This document shows, one piece after another, positions 26,772 to 34,763 of a stretch of 34,763 nucleotides of DNA; the first letter of the stretch is position 1, and the number at the start of each line of letters is the position of its first letter. Where the stretch lies: positions 1 through 34,763 of the forward strand of contig JACZQV010000007.1 of the NCBI GenBank assembly GCA_022545545.1. The letters are read 5' to 3'. The notes below the pieces were generated by a model. It ran no database searches and was not told where the DNA came from. It worked only from the letters and a program-made list of their open reading frames with translations. The position numbers and the translations under genes are program-made. The DNA is from Pseudomonadota bacterium (lineage in GTDB: Bacteria; Pseudomonadota; Alphaproteobacteria; SMXQ01).

Positions 26772-27718
26772 GGCCCGTCCCGGCCCGGGCCCGAAAGATC
26801 GCTGCCCTTGCCGAGTCGATAGCCGCGCAGGAACTCATCCGCCGCCATCACCGAGCGCCCCTGGCGCTGCAGGCGCGTCGGCCTCAGCGCGCCGTCGCCG
26901 CAGGCGACCGTCAGGCGATCGTCGATGATGTGGCCGGGCGCCGCGCCGGCGCCGCCTTCGGCGATCTTCGCCGTCAGGACCCTGATGCGGATGCCCTCAT
27001 GCTCGAACCAGGCGCCGGGCGCCGGGCTGAGCGCCCTGACGCGGCGCTCGAGGACCGCAGCATTCTGGCGCCAGTCGAGCTTGCCATCGGCGCGGGTGAT
27101 CTTGGCGGCATAGCACGCGCCAACATCTGGCTGGGGATGGGGTTCCACCGTTCCGCCATCGATACCCGCTAACGCCTTGACGACGAGCCCGGCGCCAAGC
27201 GCCGCCAGACGGTCGTGGAGTTCGCCGGCGGTAGCGGTGTTCGCGATCGGCACCTTTTCGGCCAACAGGATGTCCCCGGTATCGAGCCCCTCGTCCATCG
27301 CCATGATGGTGACGCCGGTCTCGGGGTCGCCGGCGAGGATGGCCCGTTGAATGGGCGCGGCGCCACGCCAGCGCGGCAGCAAGGAGGCGTGGATGTTGAG
27401 ACAGCCGAGCCGTGGCGCCGCCAGCATGGCGGGGGGCAGGATCAGGCCATAGGCGGCGGCGACGGCCGCATCCGCATCGGCCTCGGCGAAGGCGGATTGC
27501 ACCGCCTCGTCCTTCAAATCGGGTGGCGTCAGGACGTTCAAGCCCCGCGCCGCCGCTTCTTCATGGACCGGCGCGCGCCGCTCGGGCTGACCGCGGCCCG
27601 CCGGGCGGGGCGGCTGGCAATAGACCGCAACCACTTCGTGGCCGGCGCCCAGCAATGAACGAAGGGCGGGAACGGCGAAGTCGGGCGTCCCCATGAACAC
27701 CAGGCGCAATGCAGCCAT
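26768..27718 (-). CDS. fmt: Methionyl-tRNA formyltransferase
   Basis: 316 residues. The N-terminus [19 protein letters not shown], the catalytic block [18 protein letters not shown] (near 107-124) and [12 protein letters not shown] are diagnostic; the C-terminal domain binds tRNA. It formylates initiator Met-tRNA with 10-formyl-tetrahydrofolate. It is 14 bases after def, whose product removes the formyl group from finished proteins, and overlaps truA. Confidence 0.97.
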   Translation of the reverse strand: MAALRLVFMGTPDFAVPALRSLLGAGHEVVAVYCQPPRPAGRGQPERRAPVHEEAAARGLNVLTPPDLKDEAVQSAFAEADADAAVAAAYGLILPPAMLAAPRLGCLNIHASLLPRWRGAAPIQRAILAGDPETGVTIMAMDEGLDTGDILLAEKVPIANTATAGELHDRLAALGAGLVVKALAGIDGGTVEPHPQPDVGACYAAKITRADGKLDWRQNAAVLERRVRALSPAPGAWFEHEGIRIRVLTAKIAEGGAGAAPGHIIDDRLTVACGDGALRPTRLQRQGRSVMAADEFLRGYRLGKGSDLSGPGRDGP

Positions 27719-27732
27719 CTTCCTCTAAAGCA

Positions 27733-28260
27733 CTAGGCCGGGATTTTCTGGGCCTGTAGTTTACGCGCCTTGATGAGTTTTCGCAGGATGATCCTGCGCT
27801 TGAGCACGCTCAAATAATCGATGAACAGGACGCCGTCCAGATGGTCGATCTCGTGCTGGATACAGGCGGCGAGCCTGCCTTCGGTCTCGAGCCCGCAATC
27901 CTTGTTGTCGTAATCGCGATAGCGCAGCCTGATCCTTTCCGCCCGCGACACCTCGGCGAAGAACTCGGGCACCGACAGGCAGCCTTCCTCGCAGAGGATC
28001 GTTTCCTCCGACGCCCAGAGGATCTCCGGATTGGCCAGCCTGAACGGCTCCCCCGTCTCGTCCTTTTCCGCGACGTCGATGACGATCACCCGCTTTTGGA
28101 CGCCGACTTGCGGCGCCGCAAGGCCGACGCCGGGCGCCGCGTACATGGTCTCCAGCAGATTGTCCATCAGGGCGCGAATTTCCCCATCGACGCCATCGAC
28201 GGGCAGTGACTTGGCCTTGAGGCGCGCATCGGGCGCGGTGATGACGGAGAGAAGGGCCAT
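27733..28260 (-). CDS. def: Peptide deformylase
   Basis: 175 residues. The three PDF motifs are intact: GVGLAAPQ (near 44), EGCLSVP (near 91), and QHEIDHLDG (near 134), giving the Cys and two His metal ligands and the catalytic Glu. It removes N-formyl from nascent proteins. It heads the def-fmt-truA operon. Confidence 0.97.
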   Translation of the reverse strand: MALLSVITAPDARLKAKSLPVDGVDGEIRALMDNLLETMYAAPGVGLAAPQVGVQKRVIVIDVAEKDETGEPFRLANPEILWASEETILCEEGCLSVPEFFAEVSRAERIRLRYRDYDNKDCGLETEGRLAACIQHEIDHLDGVLFIDYLSVLKRRIILRKLIKARKLQAQKIPA

Positions 28261-28295
28261 GGTTACTTCGGCTCGCTCGCTGATGGTTTACACGT

Positions 28296-28385
28296 CGGCG
28301 GTTCGCTTGCCGGCGGTTCGCTGGCCGGCGGTATGCCGGCCGGCGGAGGATTCGCCGGCCGATGGTGTGCCGGCGGCTCGCTTGT
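28296..28385. repeat. Six-unit 15-bp degenerate tandem repeat
   Basis: Units start every 15 bases with CGGCGG or CGGCCG: CGGCGGTTCGCTTGC, CGGCGGTTCGCTGGC, CGGCGGTATGCCGGC, then three more divergent ones ending at 28385. The period is divisible by three, so an open frame passes through it (five-residue repeats such as AVRLP/AVRWP), but no start, ribosome site or domain supports a protein. Confidence 0.85.
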
Positions 28386-28663
28386 TGTTAGGTATGCGAG
28401 GCGGCATGGCGCGTCAAGGTTCGCCCGTCGCCTCTTTTTCGACTTTCGCCGGGCGCCCTGGTCAGCCCGGGTGTGGCCCGATTTGAAATCCCGCCGAAGC
28501 AGGCGCCCTCGACCTCCGCTTTTTATCGGGTCACGTCTGCTTGACCGCCAACGGCGGACATGGGCGCGGGGTCACCCGCACTTCTGCTCGTGACCCGAAG
28601 CTGACTTTGGTGGCTCATCGGTCGTCAGCTGATGTCCTTCAGATTCGGGCGGCCGTTCGATCG

Positions 28664-28675
28664 ATACTGCAGTAT
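28664..28675. promoter_or_regulatory. Palindrome upstream of the phosphodiesterase gene
   Basis: ATACTGCAGTAT is a perfect 12-base palindrome seven bases before the ribosome site GGAGGAGG at 28683-28690. The position suits an operator. Chance is not excluded. Confidence 0.35.
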
Positions 28676-28701
28676 GATTATTGGAGGAGGAACCGCCAAA
28701 A

Positions 28702-30165
28702 GTGACTGGTGCCAAACGACAGCGGGTTTTGATTGTGGTCTTTGACGGGCTGCGTCCGGAATTCGTGACACCCGAGCTAATGCCAAATCTCCATGCGTTC
28801 GCAAGCGGAGGGGTCCGCTACGTGAATAGCCGGTCAACGTTCCCAACCGAGACTCGCGTAAACCAATCGGCGGTAATCACGGGCTGTTATCCCTCGAGGC
28901 ACGGCATAGTGGCCAACAAATTTGTGGTAGCCGACGGGGCATCGAACCGGATTCTCAACACCGGCGACGATATCGAATTGGAAGCTGCTTTCAAGCGATC
29001 ATCGGGGCGGCTGATCGATGTTCCAACCCTTGGAGAACGGCTCGTCTTGGCTCGCCGGTCCTATGCGACGATAAGTGCGGGAACCCCAGGCGGCGGGCGG
29101 CTGATCAACCACATGGCTGAGACAAATGGCTCCTTTCGTTTGGCGCTAAGGCGTCCGGACGCCGCTGTTGCGGTCGGTGTAATGTCTAAGATAGTCGAAC
29201 GGCTTGGACCCTTGCCTGAATATACGCTCCCCGCACTGGACTGGATCAGCTACGCGGTCGATTGCTATCTCGACTATGTCGAGCGGGAGGTTGATCCGGA
29301 CGTCATGCTCCTGTGGCTGTGCGAGCCGGACGAGAGCTTCCACAAGCTAGGCATCGGCTCGAGCGATGCATTGCGCGCCATACGGCACGTCGACTCGGAA
29401 TTCGGACGCATTCTTGCGCGGCAAGAAAAACAGATCGCTGCCGGCAATTTGCAGATCATTGCACTTTCTGACCATGGCCAGATCAGTATTCTTGGCGAGC
29501 CGCTGGATCTCGTGGCCAAATTTTCCGATGCTGGCTTTGGTGCCGGAACAGAAGATAACGCCGATTGCACGATTGTGGTTGGAAACGCAGGCGGGATCTG
29601 GATACGAGATTCTGACTCCCAGCTCGTCGTTGATATTACCGGCTGGTTGAGGAGTCAGGACTGGTGCGGGCCATTGTTCACCCGCGAAGGAGCAGGCGGA
29701 ACGCTGACCCATCGTCACGTCGGGATTGCGCACCGCCGGGCCCCGGATATCGCGATCGTCTTGCGATACAACCACGACAACAATGATTGGGGTTGCAGCG
29801 GAATGACGTTCCATGACTCGAACTATCCCAAAGGTGGCGGATGTCACGGTGGACTGAGCGCCTTTGAGCTGCATAATTTTTTGGCCATGTCGGGGGGTGC
29901 GTTTTCGGAAGCGGAAACAATTACGGTGCCAGCCGGGAATATCGATATCACTCCGACAGTCTTGAGCTTGCTGGGGCTCGACGTACCCGCCGACATTGAC
30001 GGGCGGGTGCTGCAAGAGGCTTTTCGGAACCGGTCTGAAGGCGGCGTCATGCCACAGCTGAGCGAGCACACCTATTCGTCCAGCAACAACGACGGACCCG
30101 TCACATGTCTTTCGGTGACCGAAGTCGGCTCCACCAGCTACTTCAATCAAGCGTGGGTGGAGTGA
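28702..30165 (+). CDS. Type I phosphodiesterase / nucleotide pyrophosphatase family protein
   Basis: 487 residues from a GTG with GGAGGAGG upstream; an in-frame TTG at 28681 lies at that ribosome site and is less likely. It is an alkaline phosphatase superfamily enzyme with two metal sites: IVVFDGLRPE (Asp15), FPTETRVN (Thr nucleophile near 51), CEPDESFHKLG (Asp and His), ALSDHGQ (Asp-His) and the late His in GGCHGGLSAFELHNF. It should hydrolyse phosphodiester or pyrophosphate bonds; the substrate is unknown. There is no signal peptide, so it appears cytosolic. Codon use is less GC-biased than its neighbours, suggesting transfer. It stands alone between two non-coding stretches. Confidence 0.9.
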   Translation: MTGAKRQRVLIVVFDGLRPEFVTPELMPNLHAFASGGVRYVNSRSTFPTETRVNQSAVITGCYPSRHGIVANKFVVADGASNRILNTGDDIELEAAFKRSSGRLIDVPTLGERLVLARRSYATISAGTPGGGRLINHMAETNGSFRLALRRPDAAVAVGVMSKIVERLGPLPEYTLPALDWISYAVDCYLDYVEREVDPDVMLLWLCEPDESFHKLGIGSSDALRAIRHVDSEFGRILARQEKQIAAGNLQIIALSDHGQISILGEPLDLVAKFSDAGFGAGTEDNADCTIVVGNAGGIWIRDSDSQLVVDITGWLRSQDWCGPLFTREGAGGTLTHRHVGIAHRRAPDIAIVLRYNHDNNDWGCSGMTFHDSNYPKGGGCHGGLSAFELHNFLAMSGGAFSEAETITVPAGNIDITPTVLSLLGLDVPADIDGRVLQEAFRNRSEGGVMPQLSEHTYSSSNNDGPVTCLSVTEVGSTSYFNQAWVE

Positions 30166-30507
30166 TAGCCACTGGGGGCACAAGCGGTAAATAACCGCTT
30201 CTGATGCTGTGGACGGCTCCTCCACCGGCATCGCGATGTGCCACATTGCGGTGGTTATTCAGGAACTGCGAATGTCTCCTTGTGGCTATGAGCGGACTCA
30301 AACGCCACTTGGGGATAGCGGCCGCTTTCACCCGCCAGGCCGACATTCGGGCCCGCATGGCGCTTTTGGCGCATCGAATTTCAGACCGAGACACGACCCC
30401 CGCCCCGGCGCCACCGCTTGATTCGGGGTATTCACCGGGGTATCAGTGGTGAGGACCGAATGCATCCCGGCGGCCACCGGAAGCCGGGGCACGGGGGAGA
30501 GCAAACC
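30166..30507. other. Intergenic region between the phosphodiesterase and DapA-like genes
   Basis: 342 bases with no supported gene. The hairpin AAGCGGT AAATA ACCGCTT (30182-30200), 17 bases after the phosphodiesterase stop, is a terminator candidate without a T-run. GCCCCGGCGCCACCGCT at 30402-30418 recurs exactly at 33038-33054 upstream of another gene. The rest shows nothing I can name; open frames across it lack features. Confidence 0.5.
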
Positions 30508-31428
30508 ATGATCGAGGGCATCCTCCATCCGCTGATCACCCCCTTCGACGAGGAGGGCGAGGTCGATGAAAGGGTCTTGCGCGACCTCCTCGACGGGGCG
30601 ATCGAGGCCGGGGTGCACGGCTTTTTCCTGCTCGGCTCCCAGGGCCAGGGGCCGGCGCTGACGTATCAGGAGCGGGCGCGGGTGGCCCAGGTCGGGATCG
30701 AGCATGTCGGCGGCCGGGTGCCGGTCATCATCCATGTCGGCACCACCGATCTCCGCTCGACCACGAATCTGGCGCTGAAGGCCGAGGCCGACGGCGCCGA
30801 CGCCATCGCCGTCATTCCCCCCTATTACTACACCGACCATCTGGCGGGCGAGATCGACGCCCATTTCCTCGGCGTGGCGCGGGAAGTGGGCTTGCCGATG
30901 GTGGTCTACAACAACCCGCCCTACGCCGGCTGCGACATCACCGCCCCTTGGCTGGCCCGCCTCGCCGGCAAGATACCCTCGCTCGCGGGCATAAAGCTGT
31001 CTTATTCCAACCCCGTCGCCCTGTTGCAATACGTCACCATTGTGCCCGAGCGGGTCGCCATCTATTCGGGCTCGGTGGTCAACCTCTGGGGCGCCCAGCC
31101 CTGGGGCGTCAAGGGCGCCATCAACCCGCCGGCGGTGCTCTACCCGGCGCTCGCGGTCGCCATCTGGGAGGCGCTGAAGGCGGGCGATCTCGAAGGCGCC
31201 AAGGAGATACAGGGTCGCATCTATGAAACCGCCCGGCGCATCGCGGCGCTGGTGAAGAAGTTCGGCCGGCCGGTCTACCGCGAGGGCCTTCGCATGATGG
31301 GCTACGACGTCAAGGTGTTCCCGCGCTGGGAAAGCGGCGAGTTGACCGAGGAGGCCAAGGCGGAACTCGAGGACATCGTGACGAAGGCCCGGATCGGCGG
31401 GCGGGCCAAGACGCGCGCCGTCTCCTGA
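30508..31428 (+). CDS. DapA/NAL-family class I aldolase
   Basis: 306 residues from the ATG after GGGGAGAG; an earlier in-frame ATG would add 30 unrelated residues. It is a TIM barrel with the Schiff-base Lys163 (AGIKLSYSN) and Tyr134 (VVYNNPPYAG). The GTTGE motif of dihydrodipicolinate synthase reads GSQGQG at 43-48, so true DapA activity is unlikely despite the dapD-dapE genes in the window. Tyr107 and Ser44 could still form the proton relay. The family also includes N-acetylneuraminate lyase and several 2-keto-3-deoxy sugar acid and aromatic aldolases, so a pyruvate-linked aldol reaction is the safe statement. It converges with the UbiD-type gene 28 bases away. Confidence 0.88.
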   Translation: MIEGILHPLITPFDEEGEVDERVLRDLLDGAIEAGVHGFFLLGSQGQGPALTYQERARVAQVGIEHVGGRVPVIIHVGTTDLRSTTNLALKAEADGADAIAVIPPYYYTDHLAGEIDAHFLGVAREVGLPMVVYNNPPYAGCDITAPWLARLAGKIPSLAGIKLSYSNPVALLQYVTIVPERVAIYSGSVVNLWGAQPWGVKGAINPPAVLYPALAVAIWEALKAGDLEGAKEIQGRIYETARRIAALVKKFGRPVYREGLRMMGYDVKVFPRWESGELTEEAKAELEDIVTKARIGGRAKTRAVS

Positions 31429-31456
31429 GCCCGGTTACGTTTATCCGTTCCGCCGC

Positions 31457-32923
31457 TTAGCGCTTCAGGAAACTTAGCTTATCCGCCCATTTGGCGCGGA
31501 CCTCTTCGGCGTAGTCCCGATCCACCCGGTTGACCTTGGGGAAGCGCTCCTTCCAGTGATAGGGCCTGACCGCGTAGACCACCATCCGGCTGTTGGTGAT
31601 GTCGCCGGCCTCGCGTTTTTCCGGCGTCAGCGTCGGGTCGATGTGCCCGGTCCAGTAGCCGTCGAAGATATCGGTCTGGGTCTTGGGGTCCCAGCGCGTC
31701 GCCATCGCCCACATCACCTCGGCCGAATTGGTGATGTCGATATCGTCGTCGACGACGATGGTCATGCGCCCCATATAGGCGCCCGGCCCACACGCCGTCG
31801 CCACCATGCCGGCCATCTTGGCGTGGCCGGCGAACAGTTGCTCGATGGCGATGACGTTGATGAAGCGGCTGCCGCCACCCTGCATCTTCCACACCCCCTT
31901 GACGCCGGGGACCCCGGCGGCCTCGATCGCGTCCCAGATGGCGGCGGCGCCGGCGAGGTGGGTCTGGCGGCCGGCGAATGTGGGAAGCGCCGGAGGCTGG
32001 CCGACGATGATGGCGTCGTCGCGGTGATAGGCCGCCTCGACCCTGAAGACCGGCTCGGGCCGGGGGGTGGCGCCGTAATAGCCGGTCCATTCGCCGAACG
32101 GTCCTTCCTCGACGCTCTCCTCGGCCCTCGGCGGCACGTGCCCCTCGAACACCAGCTCGGCTTCGGCCGGGATCGGCAGCCCGGTGACCGGCCCCGGCAC
32201 GACGTCGATCGCCCGGCCCAGCGTGGCGCCGGCGACGGCGAACTCATCCACCCCCGCCGGCGCCGCGCCCCTGGCGGTGGCGCCCAATACCGGCGCCTGG
32301 CCGACGCATACCACCATCGGGCAGGCCTCGCCCCGGTCCCAGTATTTCTGGCGGATGATGGCGCCGTGCTTGCCGGGTTCGATGAAGACGGTAAGGGCGC
32401 GCGGGCCTTGGACCTGGACCCGGTAGGTGCCGACATTGACCCAGTCCTGCTCGGGATCGCGGGTGATGACGAGGCATTCGGTGCCGATGTAAGGCCCGCC
32501 ATCCCCGGCGTGCCAGACCGGCGCCGGGAAGGCGCCAAGATCGATCTCGGCGCCGGTCTTGACGTTCTCCATCACCGGCCCGGTGTCGACCTGCCGCGGC
32601 GGGATCGGGCGCCGGGGCGCCTCCCCCTTGCGGCTCTTGCGCAGGGCCTCGACCGCCGCGAGGTCGAGCGGCCCGACCAGGATCGGCGAGGAACGGACGT
32701 TGACGACGATCCTGAATTTGGCATCCGCGCCCTTGATCTCCTCGAACAGCAGCACCGGCGGATAGGTGGCCTCGAGGCTGAGCTCGCAGAGCGCGCCGAT
32801 CTCGAGGTTGGGGTCGGCGCCGCGGATGATTTCGACCTCGCCGCGTCGCTCCGCAAGCTTGAGGAATTGGCGCAGATCGCCGAGCGCGGCGAGACGATCA
32901 TCTTGCTCCTTTCGCCCCTTCAC
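31457..32923 (-). CDS. UbiD family decarboxylase
   Basis: 488 residues, normal for the family. The block EEGPFGEWTGYYG (near 275-287) carries the two catalytic Glu residues. WVNVGTYRVQVQGPRAL with the following Arg segment gives the third member of the Arg-Glu-Glu set, and DDDIDITNSAEVMWAMATR is the conserved C-terminal metal/FMN region. These enzymes use prenylated FMN to decarboxylate (or carboxylate) aromatic or unsaturated acids. Whether this one is the ubiquinone-pathway UbiD or a catabolic paralogue is unclear; no ubiX-like gene is in the window. GAAGGGTG precedes the ATG. Confidence 0.92.
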   Translation of the reverse strand: MKGRKEQDDRLAALGDLRQFLKLAERRGEVEIIRGADPNLEIGALCELSLEATYPPVLLFEEIKGADAKFRIVVNVRSSPILVGPLDLAAVEALRKSRKGEAPRRPIPPRQVDTGPVMENVKTGAEIDLGAFPAPVWHAGDGGPYIGTECLVITRDPEQDWVNVGTYRVQVQGPRALTVFIEPGKHGAIIRQKYWDRGEACPMVVCVGQAPVLGATARGAAPAGVDEFAVAGATLGRAIDVVPGPVTGLPIPAEAELVFEGHVPPRAEESVEEGPFGEWTGYYGATPRPEPVFRVEAAYHRDDAIIVGQPPALPTFAGRQTHLAGAAAIWDAIEAAGVPGVKGVWKMQGGGSRFINVIAIEQLFAGHAKMAGMVATACGPGAYMGRMTIVVDDDIDITNSAEVMWAMATRWDPKTQTDIFDGYWTGHIDPTLTPEKREAGDITNSRMVVYAVRPYHWKERFPKVNRVDRDYAEEVRAKWADKLSFLKR

Positions 32924-33087
32924 CCTTCAACCTCCCTCATCGTTCCCGCCCCGACCCGGACCCTGCCGGCCCGCCCCATCATAGCCCCTCGGGGCGAAAA
33001 CCGTCCAAGCCAAGTTGCCCTGGACGATCCCGGGCCTGCCCCGGCGCCACCGCTGTCAATCGGCCACAAGTGATATAGACTTATCGG

Positions 33088-34113
33088 ATGGTCCCCATAG
33101 CGGCATCAGCGATACTGCTTGTGGCCGTCGCGGCCGCCAACCTTGGCGGTGCGACGGTGACGACGGACACCGTGATCGAGCTCAAGAATCCCCAATCCGA
33201 GAGGCCCGAGGGCATAGGGATCGAGCTCAGGGGAATCGTCATCATTCCCGGCCGCAGCCTGGCGATGCTCGAGCGGCGGAACTCGAAGACGGTTATTCGC
33301 GCCAGCGAGGGACAGAAGGTGGGAGATTGGACGATCGAGCGTATCCTCGCCGATCGCGTCGTCCTTAGCCGGGGAGAGGCCAGGCGGGAGCTCAAGCTAA
33401 GCCACAAGGCCCGCCCCAACCTTGGTCCGGATGGCGGCGTTTTGACCGATGAGCGGCTCATCAGGGACTTCGATCTCGTCGCCTTTCACAACGAACACTC
33501 AAGCGGCATCGCCCGGTATCTTCGCAAATGGGTGATTCCCATACGCATCTATCTCGATAGCCGCGCCGGCGACGCCCGGGAGCAGCGGCGCCTCACCAAA
33601 CGCCACGTACGCCATCTGGCGAAGTTAACCGGGCACGACATCAGTGTGGTCGAGGAGCCCGCCGGCGCCAACGTCGTCGCCGTGTTCGAGAACGAAGGCG
33701 GCCTGTCACGGGTGTTCCAGGATTATTTCCCCGACGCGCCCGAGATGGAGGCTCTCATGAACAAAAGCGTTTGCCTCGGCCGCTACACCGCCAATGGCAG
33801 ATCCGAGATCGTCGGGGCCGTCGTCATTATCCCTCCCGACAAGGCCGCATCGAGAGGAAAGTTGCTCCACTGCATCATCGAGGAACTGACCCAGACCCTT
33901 GGTCTGCCCAACGACTCCGATGAGGTCGCGCCCTCGATATTCAACGACCGGAGCGACTACAGGGACCTGACCGGACACGACATGATTCTCGTCAGGCTCC
34001 TCTATGACCGGCGTCTTTACCCCGGCATGGAACGCCAAGAAGCACTCCGGGTCGCGCGCAAGATACTGCCGCAAATCCGCGGTTCGGTGATCTCGGCCGG
34101 ACCCGCCCCATAG
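33088..34113 (+). CDS. GspC-like domain fused to DUF2927 domain, probable exported protein
   Basis: 341 residues. Residues 1 to about 22 (MVPIAASAILLVAVAAANLGG) are a signal peptide or anchor. Residues about 45-112 (IELRGIVIIPGRSLAMLE, GQKVGDWTIERILADRVVL) resemble the homology region of type II secretion protein C, which binds the secretin. Residues about 145-330 match DUF2927, with LHCIIEELTQTLGLPNDSDE and LTGHDMILVRLLYD as landmarks. DUF2927 resembles zinc-peptidase folds, but the HExxH motif is absent (EELTQ), so I assign no activity. The ribosome site is weak, and an in-frame stop 12 bases upstream makes this ATG the first available. Its stop is immediately next to the break in the neighbouring UGSC-type gene. 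Confidence 0.8.
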   Translation: MVPIAASAILLVAVAAANLGGATVTTDTVIELKNPQSERPEGIGIELRGIVIIPGRSLAMLERRNSKTVIRASEGQKVGDWTIERILADRVVLSRGEARRELKLSHKARPNLGPDGGVLTDERLIRDFDLVAFHNEHSSGIARYLRKWVIPIRIYLDSRAGDAREQRRLTKRHVRHLAKLTGHDISVVEEPAGANVVAVFENEGGLSRVFQDYFPDAPEMEALMNKSVCLGRYTANGRSEIVGAVVIIPPDKAASRGKLLHCIIEELTQTLGLPNDSDEVAPSIFNDRSDYRDLTGHDMILVRLLYDRRLYPGMERQEALRVARKILPQIRGSVISAGPAP

Positions 34114-34763
34114 GGCGCCGCCGACGTTCTGCTGAACCCGCCTGATGGCGCGCCCTATGGGTGCGCCGGCGGGCCGTCGCGGATCGGGACCGAGCAGTCC
34201 GAACCCGGCGTTGAGGCGCATGTCCCGGGCGACCGGTCCATTGACGATGACGGTCGGGAAGGTGCTGGCCGACGTCGTCTGCCATTTGTCATGGTGCATC
34301 GCGGCATCGAGAATGGCCGCCATCGCGGCGATCAGCACCGCCAGGTACTCGGGCCGTCCGCCGGCCATGGCCAGGGCCACGGCCAGGGTCTCGACGGTGG
34401 CGATCCCGCCCCTCGGCATGACCCTCCCGACCTCGGCCTCGGGCGCCATGTCCGTGCCCCTCGATATCCACGCGACGCGCGCCTCGGTCGGCGGCGCCAG
34501 CGGCAATCCGTCGCCCCATAGGTTGTTGAGGAACAACTGGTTGAACCGGGCGGTGGCTTCCTCATGGTTGCCGGCCTCGATGCGAAGCCTCGGCGGCACC
34601 GACGATCCCTTTTGCCTGGCCGCCGGGACCCAGGAGGTCAGGCCGGCGATGAACTCGCCGAGTGCGCGCTGAATGGGAGAGATGTCGCTCTCGACCAGGA
34701 ACCGATCCACCGGGAAGATGACCATGGCGATGTCCCGGTCAAACCCCATGCCCGCGACCGGAC
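34114..34763 (-). pseudogene. UGSC-type protein gene, 3' truncated and running off the window
   Basis: On the minus strand NLWGDGLPLAPPTEARV, GRVMPRGGIATVETLAVALAMAGGRPEYL (core PRGGIATVETLAVALAMAGG), STFPTVIVNGPVARDM and IGRAIRRVQQNVGGA are characteristic of UGSC-family (seleno)protein C-terminal regions. Recognisable similarity stops at NVGGA (34114), exactly where the oppositely oriented DUF2927 gene ends (stop 34111-34113). Beyond it the frame continues to 33706 only as antisense of that gene. The expected tail (a KYSFCFAENEE-like stretch) is missing. Upstream the frame is open to the window edge, so the true start may lie outside. Function of the family is unclear to me; redox chemistry is often suggested. 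Confidence 0.65.

Larger units (their letters stand above)
28261..28701. other. Intergenic region between def and the phosphodiesterase gene
   Basis: 441 bases without a supported gene. It contains the 15-bp tandem repeat at 28296-28385, the inverted pair CGGGTCACG (28527-28535) and CGTGACCCG (28589-28597), and the palindrome ATACTGCAGTAT (28664-28675) just before the GGAGGAGG ribosome site of the next gene. The def promoter must lie at its left side, but I could not place it. Confidence 0.6.

Noticed and set aside
28031-28486. 151-residue plus frame through the 15-bp repeats
   Set aside because: Begins antisense to def and contains only repeat-derived pentapeptides; no start signal.
33706-34113. 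C-terminal 136 codons of the minus-strand UGSC-type frame
   Set aside because: Antisense to the well-supported DUF2927 region and without resemblance to the UGSC-type tail.

Overview
The window reads as chromosomal DNA of a GC-rich alphaproteobacterium, most like the Rhodospirillales. The evidence is the high-GC codon use, the petABC-trmL-hemF cluster, the rnpA-yidD-yidC-engB-argB run, the dapD-dapE and def-fmt-truA neighbourhood, and typical alphaproteobacterial families of unknown function (DUF1285, DUF2336, DUF2927). No rRNA, tRNA, CRISPR array or complete insertion sequence was seen.

Layout. 1-236 is the right part of a repeat element, followed at once by ychF. On the minus strand, 1455-6938 holds a compact run petA-petB-petC (the cytochrome bc1 complex), mtnP, mtnA and a class II aldolase; the last three make a plausible methylthioadenosine salvage branch (DHAP shunt type). 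trmL and hemF diverge from petA. At 8554-9385 a lower-GC Fic toxin-antitoxin pair has the look of acquired DNA. 9565-12791 (minus) carries a decayed SGNH hydrolase, a CCA-adding/poly(A) polymerase family gene, a CoA-type Nudix hydrolase and a DUF1285 gene. A complete copy of the repeat element (12824-13090) separates these from rnpA-yidD-yidC-engB-argB (plus strand). 17549-22333 (minus) is a coupled set: EAL protein, PAS/GAF/GGDEF protein and DUF2336 protein. dapD-dapE and a small membrane protein follow on plus. Then come a hypothetical gene with an AT-rich, repeat-bearing upstream region, and truA-fmt-def (minus). The right end is more accessory: a type I phosphodiesterase of different composition, a DapA-like aldolase, a UbiD-type decarboxylase, a GspC-like/DUF2927 fusion protein, and a UGSC-type gene that appears to have lost its 3' end.

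The most unusual signal is the repeat family. One complete 267-bp copy has near-perfect terminal inverted repeats of about 34 bp beginning AGTACTTACTTTCATAGAAG, an internal palindrome, and two nested hairpins. A second copy lies in the same orientation at the left edge. A solitary end sits between engB and argB, and a degenerate end lies just before rnpA. All of them abut start codons (ychF, rnpA, argB). The usual rpmH gene is missing upstream of rnpA, where the complete copy now lies, and the 12.85-kb stretch between the two direct copies could have been moved by recombination between them.

Limits: all family assignments come from reading motifs by eye. Promoters and terminators are weak calls throughout.
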